From Lachnospiraceae bacterium (GTDB lineage: Bacteria > Bacillota_A > Clostridia > Lachnospirales > Lachnospiraceae): 11,724 bases of DNA. The position numbers were made by a program, and so were the translations under genes. The stretch covers positions 1 to 11,724 of the forward strand of contig JAFSFU010000012.1 of NCBI GenBank assembly GCA_017435025.1, read 5' to 3'. Positions within the stretch are counted from its first letter, which is position 1. Each line of letters begins with the position of its first letter. This document shows positions 4,935 to 11,724 of the stretch, piece by piece. The notes beneath the pieces are model-generated. The model searched no databases and was not told the origin of the DNA. It was given only the letters and a program-made list of their open reading frames with translations.

Positions 4935-7508
4935 ATGAACATTGTTGAAAAAGTGTTTGGAACGCACAGCGAGCGGGAATTGAAATACATTTACCCGATC
5001 ATTGATAAAATTGAAAAACTTCGTCCTACGATGCAGGCGATGACAGATGAAGAATTAAGAGACCAGACAAGAAAGTTCAAAGAACGTGTGTCAAATGGTG
5101 AAACTCTGGATCAGATCCTCCCGGAAGCTTATGCGACTGTGAGAGAAGCTGCGAAGCGTGTCCTGAATATGGAACATTATCCGGTGCAGCTGATCGGCGG
5201 TATTGTTCTTCACCAGGGACGTATTGTTGAGATGAAAACCGGTGAAGGTAAGACGCTTGTTTCTACATGTCCGGCATACTTGAATGCACTGACCGGAAAA
5301 GGTGTTCATATCGTAACAGTCAACGACTATCTGGCAAAGCGAGATGCAGAGTGGATGGGTCAGGTGCATGAATTCCTTGGCCTGAAAGTTGGCGTGGTAT
5401 TGAACTCCATGTCTTCTGACGAGAGACGTGCGGCTTATAACTGCGATATTACTTATGTTACAAACAACGAACTTGGTTTCGATTATCTTCGTGATAATAT
5501 GGCAATCTTCAAAGAGCAGCAGGTACTCCGCGGCCTTGAGTACTGTATTATCGACGAGGTTGACTCTGTCCTGATCGATGAGGCGAGAACTCCGCTTATT
5601 ATCTCCGGTCAGAGCGGCAAGTCCACAAAGCTTTATGAAGTTTGCGATATCCTTGCAAAGCAGTTAAAGCGTGGTGAGGAATCCGGTGAATTCAATAAAC
5701 TGAGTGCCCTGATGGGTGAAGAGATCACCGAGACCGGTGATTTCATCGTGAATGAAAAAGACAAAAATGTAAACCTTACAGAGCAGGGTGTTACAAAGGT
5801 AGAGCAGTTCTTCCATATTGAGAACCTGGCAGATCCGGAGAACCTGGAGATCCAGCATAATATTATCCTTGCACTTCGTGCGCATTATATGATGCACCGC
5901 GATAAGGATTACGTTGTAAAAGATGATGAAGTTCTGATCGTCGACGAGTTTACAGGCCGTATTATGCCGGGCCGTCGTTACTCCGATGGTCTCCACCAGG
6001 CGATCGAGGCAAAAGAGCATGTAAACGTGCGAAGAGAGTCCAGAACACTGGCTACGATCACATTCCAGAACTTCTTCAATAAGTTTGCAAAGAAAGCCGG
6101 TATGACCGGTACTGCTCAGACAGAGGAGCGAGAGTTCCGTAACATCTATGAGATGGACGTTATCGTGATCCCGACTAACCGCCCGGTTATCCGTAAGGAT
6201 TTGAACGATGCGGTTTATAAGACAAAGAAAGAGAAGTTCCGCGCGGTTGTCAACGAGGTTGCTGCGGCTCATGAAAAAGGTCAGCCGGTACTGGTTGGTA
6301 CAATTACGATCGAGACTTCTGAAATGTTGAGCCAGATGCTGAGAAGACGCGGCATTCCGCATAAAGTCCTGAATGCCAAGTTCCACGAGATGGAGGCCGA
6401 GATTGTTGCAGATGCAGGTCAGGTAGGCGCTGTTACGATCGCGACCAATATGGCCGGTCGTGGTACCGATATCAAGCTGGATGATGAGGCAAAGGCAGCC
6501 GGCGGTTTGAAGATCATCGGTACGGAGCGTCACGAATCCCGTCGTATCGATAACCAGCTGCGCGGTCGTTCCGGTCGTCAGGGTGATCCGGGTGAGTCCC
6601 GTTTCTACCTTTCTCTGGAAGATGACCTGATGCGTCTGTTCGGTTCTGAGAAGATGATGACAGCGTTCAATGCCATCGGCGTTCCGGAAGATGAGCAGAT
6701 CGAGCATAAAATGTTATCTTCTGCAATTGAAAAAGCGCAGAAGAAGATCGAGACAAACAACTACGGTGTTCGTGAGAACCTGTTAAAATACGATGAAGTT
6801 ATGAATGAGCAGCGTGAGGTGATCTACGCTGAGCGTATGCAGGTGCTGAACGGTGAAAATATGCGTGATGTTGTGATCAAGATGATCACAGACATTATTG
6901 AAGGTGCCGTTGATATGTCGATCGGTGAGGATCAGCCGGCTGAGAAGTGGGATTACAAGGAATTAAATGACCTGCTTCTTCCGATCATCCCGTTAAAGCC
7001 GCTGGCATACAATGACAGCATGAAGGGCATGAAGAGAAATGCTCTGAAGCATAATCTGAAAGAGGAAGCAATCAAGTTCTACGAGGTAAAAGAGGCTGAG
7101 TTCCCGGAGGGCGAGCGTATTCGAGAGCTGGAGCGTGTGGTTCTTCTTAAGACAATTGATAGAAAAAGGATGTCCCATATCGATGATATGGAGCAGTTAA
7201 AACAGGGTATCGGCCTTCAGGCGTACGGTCACAGAGATCCGCTTGTTGAGTATAAGATGAGCGCGTATGATATGTTCGATGATATGTCCGCTGCGATCCG
7301 TGAAGAGGCGATCCGTATTCTCTGCCATATTCAGGTTGAACAGAAGATGGAGAGAGAGGCCGTTGCAAAGGTGACAGGAACCAATAAGGATACAAGTCTG
7401 GCAAGAGCACCGCAGAAGCGTGCGACACAGAAGGTATATCCGAATGATCCGTGTCCGTGCGGCTCCGGCAAGAAATATAAACAGTGCTGCGGCAGAAAGC
7501 CGGCATAA
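4935..7508 (+). CDS. secA: Preprotein translocase ATPase subunit SecA
   Basis: SecA, 857 residues, the ATP-driven motor that pushes unfolded preproteins through the SecYEG channel at the inner face of the membrane. Seen in order: N-terminal helix with the nucleotide-site PVQLIGGI (residues 83-90), Walker A MKTGEGKT (100-107), [14 protein letters not shown] with the DEVD box at 207-210, the preprotein cross-linking region, the second nucleotide-binding fold with [12 protein letters not shown], the arginine-rich [13 protein letters not shown], the helical scaffold and wing domains, and a C-terminal zinc site [13 protein letters not shown] (Cys840, 842, 851, 852), which in relatives contacts SecB or phospholipid and ribosome. 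All key residues are intact and the length is normal for the housekeeping SecA. The start has AGGAG 8 bases upstream. It is followed after 18 bases by prfB, as in many Firmicutes. Confidence 0.98.
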   Translation: MNIVEKVFGTHSERELKYIYPIIDKIEKLRPTMQAMTDEELRDQTRKFKERVSNGETLDQILPEAYATVREAAKRVLNMEHYPVQLIGGIVLHQGRIVEMKTGEGKTLVSTCPAYLNALTGKGVHIVTVNDYLAKRDAEWMGQVHEFLGLKVGVVLNSMSSDERRAAYNCDITYVTNNELGFDYLRDNMAIFKEQQVLRGLEYCIIDEVDSVLIDEARTPLIISGQSGKSTKLYEVCDILAKQLKRGEESGEFNKLSALMGEEITETGDFIVNEKDKNVNLTEQGVTKVEQFFHIENLADPENLEIQHNIILALRAHYMMHRDKDYVVKDDEVLIVDEFTGRIMPGRRYSDGLHQAIEAKEHVNVRRESRTLATITFQNFFNKFAKKAGMTGTAQTEEREFRNIYEMDVIVIPTNRPVIRKDLNDAVYKTKKEKFRAVVNEVAAAHEKGQPVLVGTITIETSEMLSQMLRRRGIPHKVLNAKFHEMEAEIVADAGQVGAVTIATNMAGRGTDIKLDDEAKAAGGLKIIGTERHESRRIDNQLRGRSGRQGDPGESRFYLSLEDDLMRLFGSEKMMTAFNAIGVPEDEQIEHKMLSSAIEKAQKKIETNNYGVRENLLKYDEVMNEQREVIYAERMQVLNGENMRDVVIKMITDIIEGAVDMSIGEDQPAEKWDYKELNDLLLPIIPLKPLAYNDSMKGMKRNALKHNLKEEAIKFYEVKEAEFPEGERIRELERVVLLKTIDRKRMSHIDDMEQLKQGIGLQAYGHRDPLVEYKMSAYDMFDDMSAAIREEAIRILCHIQVEQKMEREAVAKVTGTNKDTSLARAPQKRATQKVYPNDPCPCGSGKKYKQCCGRKPA

Positions 7509-7526
7509 TAGAGAGGACGGAATTCG

Positions 7527-8663
7527 ATGGTTGAGTTAGATCAGTTTAAATATACATTATCCACATATGAAAAGCCACTCCAGGAAGTTCGAGATTCTAT
7601 GAACCTGGATGCGAAGATCAGACGGATTGATGAGCTTGACAAGACCATGGAAGAACCGAGCTTCTGGGAAGATGCAGAAGTTTCAACGAAACTGGTGAAG
7701 GAATCCAAACGTCTGAAAGATACTGTCAATGAGTTCAATAAGATCGTCAATCAGTTTGAGGAGATCGCTTTGATGATTGAAATGGGCTATGAGGAGAATG
7801 ATCCGGCGGTAATCCCGGAAATTGAGCAGATGTTGGAAGAGTTTTCCGAGGCATTGGAAGCTTTGCGTCTCAGTACTCTGCTGACAGGTGAGTATGACAG
7901 CAACAACGCAATTTTGAAACTCAGTGCCGGCGCGGGCGGAACAGAAGCCTGCGACTGGTGCAGTATGTTATATCGTCTGTACTGCCGCTGGTGCGAGCAG
8001 CACGGTTTTTCCACCGAAGTTTTGGATTATCTGGACGGCGAGGAAGCCGGAATCAAATGGGTGACGATTAAAGTGACCGGAGAGAATGCGTTTGGTTATC
8101 TGAAGTCTGAACGAGGTGTTCACAGACTGGTACGAATTTCCCCATTTAATGCGGCAGGAAAGCGTCAGACGTCTTTTGTGTCCTGCGATGTAATGCCGGA
8201 TATCGAAGAGGATCTGGATGTGGAGATCAATATGGAAGATCTGCGAATCGATACCTATCGATCCAGTGGTGCCGGCGGACAGCATGTCAATAAGACTTCA
8301 TCCGCGATTCGTATCACACATCTTCCAACCGGAATCGTGGTACAGTGTCAGAACCAGCGTTCTCAGCTTCACAATAAGGAAACAGCGATGCAGATGTTAA
8401 AAGCAAAGCTGTTTATGCTGAAGCAGCAGGAGAATGCAGAAAAGATTTCCGATATCCGCGGTGACGTAAAAGATAATGCGTGGGGCAGCCAGATCCGTTC
8501 TTACGTGCTCCAGCCATATACATTGATCAAGGACCATAGAACCGGATTTGAAGCCGGAAATGTAAGCAGTGTCCTGGATGGTGCGATCGACGGATTTATC
8601 AGTGCCTTCCTGAGATGGGAGAGCTTGGGACGTCCGCAGGTTAAGGGTGGAGAGATTGAATAA
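7527..8663 (+). CDS. prfB: Peptide chain release factor 2, without programmed frameshift
   Basis: RF2, 378 residues, reads UGA and UAA stop codons on the ribosome and triggers release of the finished chain. The stop-recognition tripeptide SPF is at 205-207 (VRISPFNAAGKRQTSF) and the catalytic GGQ at 250-252 (SSGAGGQHVNKTSSA); the SPF rather than a PxT motif separates it from RF1. The N-terminal helical domain covers about 1-110. In many bacteria prfB has an in-frame UGA near codon 26 that needs a +1 slip; here the frame is continuous through that point (codons 22-28, RDSMNLD), so the usual autoregulation is absent. The start has GAGGACGG upstream. It lies 18 bases after secA, with no promoter seen between, and a terminator follows. 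Compared with E. coli RF2 (365 residues) the C-terminus is slightly longer. Confidence 0.97.
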   Translation: MVELDQFKYTLSTYEKPLQEVRDSMNLDAKIRRIDELDKTMEEPSFWEDAEVSTKLVKESKRLKDTVNEFNKIVNQFEEIALMIEMGYEENDPAVIPEIEQMLEEFSEALEALRLSTLLTGEYDSNNAILKLSAGAGGTEACDWCSMLYRLYCRWCEQHGFSTEVLDYLDGEEAGIKWVTIKVTGENAFGYLKSERGVHRLVRISPFNAAGKRQTSFVSCDVMPDIEEDLDVEINMEDLRIDTYRSSGAGGQHVNKTSSAIRITHLPTGIVVQCQNQRSQLHNKETAMQMLKAKLFMLKQQENAEKISDIRGDVKDNAWGSQIRSYVLQPYTLIKDHRTGFEAGNVSSVLDGAIDGFISAFLRWESLGRPQVKGGEIE

Positions 8664-8687
8664 GCAGTAATGAATGCAGTACTATGG

Positions 8688-8722
8688 CAGCAGGCCTCTG
8701 AAATGAGAGGTCTGCTGTTTTT
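8688..8722 (+). terminator. Intrinsic terminator between prfB and the MoxR operon
   Basis: Stem CAGCAGGCCTCT (8688-8699) with AGAGGTCTGCTG (8706-8717), twelve pairs including one G-T, a six-base loop and five T (8718-8722). It is 24 bases after the prfB stop and only 18 bases before the MoxR start codon, leaving no room for a promoter downstream of it. Confidence 0.9.
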
Positions 8723-8740
8723 GGGTTATGGGAGGAATTT

Positions 8741-9688
8741 ATGGATTATAGTCGTTTTAAAGAGAATGGGCAGCGTGTGGTAGAAAGCTGTTCGAAGGTA
8801 ATTGTCGGTAAGGAGAGCGCTATCGAACTGATTTTGATCAGTTTTCTTTGTTCCGGCCATGTTCTTTTGGAAGATGTGCCGGGAACCGGTAAGACGATGC
8901 TCTTGCGCGCGTTTGCAAAGACCATCGGCAGCGATTTCAAGCGCATCCAGTTTACGCCGGATCTTTTGCCGTCTGATCTGACCGGTATCAATTTCTATAA
9001 CCAGAAATCCGGTGAGTTCGAGTTCAGAAAAGGTCCATTATTTACCAATATTGTTCTGGCGGATGAGATTAACCGTGCTACGCCGAGAACGCAGTCCAGC
9101 TTACTTGAGGCGATGGAGGAGAGCCAGATCACGGTAGATGGAACAACGTATCCAATGGGCGAGCCATTCTTTGTTATGGCGACTCAGAACCCGGTGGAGT
9201 CCTATGGCACATTCCCGCTGCCGGAGGCTCAGTTAGATCGTTTCTTCATGAAGATCAGCCTGGGTTATATGACAAGAGAGCAGGAGATGGAGGTTATCTC
9301 CAGAGCCTCTTCCGGCGATATTTTGAAGACTCTGACTCCGGTGCTGACCCTGGATGAGATCAAGGAGATGAAGGAACAGTTCCGTCAGGTACGTGTGCAA
9401 AAAGATGTGCTCGGCTATATGATGGACATTGTGGCGAAGACGAGAACGGAGAGTCGTTTTGTCACCGGTGTATCCACCCGAGGCGCGATCGCATTCTATA
9501 AAGCATCGCAGGCGAAGGCAGCACTTGCCGGTCGTGATTATGTGATTCCGGAAGATGTGCTGGCGGTGATGCCGTATGTTCTCAGTCATCGTATCATTTC
9601 CCGTGGTGCAGAGAGCTTTGAGGATGCGAAGAAGTATATGAGTAAACTTGTTGAAGATATCCCGGTACCGCTGGAGACATTGAGATGA
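8741..9688 (+). CDS. MoxR-family AAA+ ATPase
   Basis: A cytoplasmic AAA+ ATPase of the MoxR group, 315 residues, usual for the family; members are thought to act as chaperones that help assemble or activate partner proteins, often ones with von Willebrand A or DUF58 domains. Seen: the N-terminal IVGKESAIELILISFL, Walker A EDVPGTGKT (44-52), DLLPSDLTG (74-82), Walker B VLADEINRATPRTQ (105-118, Asp108 Glu109), sensor 1 in ATQNPVESYGTFPLPEAQLD with Asn150, the arginine of LDRF (167), and a C-terminal lid with VTGVSTRGAIAF. The start has GGAGG five bases upstream. Its stop overlaps the start of the DUF58 gene by four bases (ATGA), so the two are translated together. The substrate in this organism is unknown. 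Confidence 0.95.
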   Translation: MDYSRFKENGQRVVESCSKVIVGKESAIELILISFLCSGHVLLEDVPGTGKTMLLRAFAKTIGSDFKRIQFTPDLLPSDLTGINFYNQKSGEFEFRKGPLFTNIVLADEINRATPRTQSSLLEAMEESQITVDGTTYPMGEPFFVMATQNPVESYGTFPLPEAQLDRFFMKISLGYMTREQEMEVISRASSGDILKTLTPVLTLDEIKEMKEQFRQVRVQKDVLGYMMDIVAKTRTESRFVTGVSTRGAIAFYKASQAKAALAGRDYVIPEDVLAVMPYVLSHRIISRGAESFEDAKKYMSKLVEDIPVPLETLR

Positions 9689-10767
9689 TTTTATTTTTAC
9701 TGGTATTTGCGATGGCATTATATGCCGTTCAGAAGTATTCCCTGGAACATGGTCTGGATGGTGTGAGTCTGAAAACGCATTTGGGAAAAAATGTGGTTGA
9801 ACCGGGTGAACCTTTTTCCTGGACTGTTTCAGTGCTCAATAAAAAGCGGATGATGGTGCCGTATCTGCGTGTGAAGGAGCTGGCCCCGGAGGATCTTGTT
9901 TATGCCGGCAGTGGTGTGAGCGTTCTGGATAAGAAGTCTGCAGAAGCAAATTCTGTTCTGTACCTGGCTGGAAGACAGAGGACGGAAGTTACGAGAGATG
10001 TGACTTTGCCCAAACGCGGACGTTACTTTTTCCGCGGTGCTTCTGTTGAGGCAGGAGATTTCCTGGGATTAAAGACCAGGACGAAATCTTATGCGGAACT
10101 GGAAGAGATCGTGGTGAAACCGACTCCGTGTCCGGCTGGGGAACTTTCCCTGCTGCTCGGCGGTTTTCTCGGCGAGTATTCGGTGAGAAACAGTCTGCTG
10201 GAGGATCCTGTGCTGTCTATCGGATTTCGTGAGTATACGGGGCGTGAGCCGTTTCGTTCTATCAGCTGGACCCAAAGTGCAAAATACGGACGTCTGCTTG
10301 TAAAACAGTATGAGTGTACAGCTGACCTGACCTGTCAGATCCTGTTAAACATGGACCATGGCAGGACGTATATCGAGGGTGAAGACGCAAAAACTGCGGA
10401 ATTGATGGAACGGTGCTTTTCCATGGTGCGCAGTGTGTGCGAGGAACTGGAACGCAGAAAGATCCCGTATGGATTTCTGACCAATGGTATTATCGCCGGT
10501 GCGGTGGGACATTGGAAACAGGTGGAAGATGGCCTTGGAGCAGCCCATCTGGAAACGGTTCTGGAAGGTCTTGGAAGAATGACCCATGAACATCAGGAAA
10601 GCATGGAAGAGTTTATCCAAAAGGTTCGCAAGGGAGTCCGCGGCGCAGAGAGCTTTGTTATTGTGACACCGGTGCGTGAACCGAGGATTGAAGCGCTGGT
10701 GCAGAGTCTGGAAGATCGCTGCGGCAATAAGGTTTTGTTTTTGTGTGCAGATGAAATGGAGGGATAA
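9685..10767 (+). CDS. DUF58 domain-containing protein, MoxR partner
   Basis: A 360-residue protein with one N-terminal hydrophobic segment (residues 1-15, MILFLLVFAMALYAV), then a beta-rich middle part (about 28-140) and the DUF58 core. The core signature is at about 174-210: DPVLSIGFREYTGREPFRSI followed by SWTQSAKYGRLLVKQYE, matching the family pattern of an arginine-rich turn and a tryptophan. The final third resembles the von Willebrand A-like fold expected of DUF58. Most relatives have two N-terminal membrane helices; only one is evident here. The start overlaps the MoxR stop by four bases and has no separate ribosome binding site, so translation is coupled. Proteins of this kind usually come with a MoxR ATPase and a transglutaminase-like membrane protein; their role is not settled, with links to envelope or stress functions. 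Confidence 0.92.
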   Translation: MILFLLVFAMALYAVQKYSLEHGLDGVSLKTHLGKNVVEPGEPFSWTVSVLNKKRMMVPYLRVKELAPEDLVYAGSGVSVLDKKSAEANSVLYLAGRQRTEVTRDVTLPKRGRYFFRGASVEAGDFLGLKTRTKSYAELEEIVVKPTPCPAGELSLLLGGFLGEYSVRNSLLEDPVLSIGFREYTGREPFRSISWTQSAKYGRLLVKQYECTADLTCQILLNMDHGRTYIEGEDAKTAELMERCFSMVRSVCEELERRKIPYGFLTNGIIAGAVGHWKQVEDGLGAAHLETVLEGLGRMTHEHQESMEEFIQKVRKGVRGAESFVIVTPVREPRIEALVQSLEDRCGNKVLFLCADEMEG

Positions 10768-10769
10768 GG

Positions 10770-11724
10770 ATGGGAGAGTACATATTAAAAGTCCTGACGG
10801 ATATCCTGTTTTATCTTGCCATTTTTATGCCGATCATCAAGGCGTCGCCGCTGGCGATACAGATTACACTTGCTGTTGTCCCGGCTGCCTGGGCGGTATG
10901 GGTTAAAATGAATTGGAAGAAAAGAAATTTCATGGATGCCATGAGAGATCATTTTTCCCTGCAGACGAGACTGCTTGCAGTTTCTATTCCGTTGGAACTT
11001 TTTATTTTTGGTTTGGAATCATGGACAAAGATCAATGCACCGCTGGTGGTTGCTTTTGCTGCTGTTGGAATCCTTGCCTTGAAAACAGGGCGTATTGCTG
11101 ACGGAAAACAGGGGAAAGGTATTTTCTGGTTCGTCAGTGGGCTGGAGCTGGCAGTGGTCCTGCTGATCGTGTTTGTTGTTTCATCGGATCAGTTTGTCGG
11201 CGGAATCCTGTCTCTTTTGGGAAACGGATATAAGATGCTGATACTTCCGATCGTTTTGTTCCTTCTTCAGGGAATGATCTCGATTCTGGAACTGGTTTGG
11301 CCGTATGTTATGGCAATCTTTTCCAGACATGAAGTGAAGTTCCAGGCAGATGAGAGTTTTACGATCACATCGGGCGAACTGGATATGGATTTGAAACAGG
11401 CCGAGCGGGTGGCCGGTGCTGAGGTGATTCGGGCATTTGGAATTCTGCTTGCAATTGCCCTGGTTGCCCTGTTTATTTTGTATCTCTATCGCAGGTTTTC
11501 CCGTGTGTCGGCGGAACGGGAACATCGGATCATGGGAACTGTCAGCCATAGTAGTCTGGCCCCGCAGGAGATAGACCGTGAGAAGCAGCCGTTGTTCGGC
11601 GGTGAGAGGAACGTTCGCTACTATTATCGTAAGTTTATGGAACTCTGCAAAAAGCAGGGAGGGTGGAAAAAAGGAAGCGTGACAACGAAACATGTTCATG
11701 AGGCTGCAAAGGAATACTGGAGCG
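10770..11724 (+). CDS. Multi-pass membrane protein of the MoxR-DUF58 operon, 3' end outside window
   Basis: An open frame of 318 codons runs to the window edge without a stop. Start 10770 has GGAGGG overlapping the end of the DUF58 gene, and lies two bases after its stop. The protein is mostly hydrophobic: likely membrane segments at about residues 8-25, 28-46, 66-82, 90-105, 117-139, 155-184 (one or two) and 218-241. After the last one comes a basic cytoplasmic region, with RYYYRKFMELCKKQG and TTKHVHEAAKEYW near the edge. That tail resembles the C-terminal DUF4129-like segment often found in proteins of MoxR-DUF58-transglutaminase loci; this match is from memory of the pattern and is tentative. 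The function is unknown. A transglutaminase-like protein would be expected next, outside the window. Confidence 0.85.
   Translation, partial: MGEYILKVLTDILFYLAIFMPIIKASPLAIQITLAVVPAAWAVWVKMNWKKRNFMDAMRDHFSLQTRLLAVSIPLELFIFGLESWTKINAPLVVAFAAVGILALKTGRIADGKQGKGIFWFVSGLELAVVLLIVFVVSSDQFVGGILSLLGNGYKMLILPIVLFLLQGMISILELVWPYVMAIFSRHEVKFQADESFTITSGELDMDLKQAERVAGAEVIRAFGILLAIALVALFILYLYRRFSRVSAEREHRIMGTVSHSSLAPQEIDREKQPLFGGERNVRYYYRKFMELCKKQGGWKKGSVTTKHVHEAAKEYWS

Noticed and set aside
5664..6707. 347-residue frame antisense to secA
   Set aside because: It is wholly inside an intact secA gene, with no ribosome binding site or recognisable domain.
10676..11101. Short plus-strand frames of 76 and 62 residues
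   Set aside because: They overlap the DUF58 and membrane-protein genes in another frame; the true frame from 10770 stays open to the window end.
1..11724. CRISPR array, insertion sequence or rRNA/tRNA gene
   Set aside because: No regularly spaced repeats, transposase frames, terminal repeats or RNA-gene signatures were seen on either strand.

Overview
The window looks like part of a Gram-positive Clostridia chromosome, most likely a gut-type Lachnospiraceae. The reasons are moderate G+C coding DNA with AT-rich gaps, strong AGGAGG-type ribosome binding sites, a two-subunit iron-sulfur L-serine dehydratase, the long form of the ribosome hibernation factor, and the Firmicutes order hpf - secA - prfB. 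This assignment rests on gene style and order only; no species can be named.

Left part (1-2532): the 3' part of a secreted NlpC/P60 cell-wall hydrolase is followed after 18 bases by sdaAB and sdaAA, the two subunits of L-serine dehydratase, and the run ends at a clear hairpin terminator. Middle part (2533-3738): a small accessory block of two XRE-type DNA-binding regulators and one short unknown protein. The first regulator has its own promoter and terminator; the second has its own promoter and is fused head-to-tail (stop directly followed by start) to the unknown gene. Repeats that could be operators lie in front of each regulator. A bidirectional terminator separates this block from hpf, which runs leftwards.

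The 643-base gap between hpf and secA (4292-4934) is the most unusual stretch. It holds the hpf promoter, a cluster of DnaA-box-like 9-mers (three exact copies of TGTGGATAA, two of them directly abutting, plus several close variants, all in one orientation), a GC-rich patch, a perfect inverted repeat, an extended -10 promoter for secA, and a secA leader with two hairpins. The flanking genes run the same way on both sides apart from hpf, which argues against a replication origin and for a DnaA-binding regulatory or titration site.

Right part (4935-11724): secA (preprotein translocase motor) and prfB (release factor 2, here without the usual programmed frameshift) form one operon ending at a terminator. 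Only 18 bases later begins a MoxR ATPase - DUF58 protein - multi-pass membrane protein operon, with overlapping or nearly touching genes; the last gene runs off the window. Housekeeping functions dominate (amino-acid catabolism, ribosome dormancy, protein export, translation termination). The small regulator block and the hpf-secA gap are the parts not explained by known gene functions.
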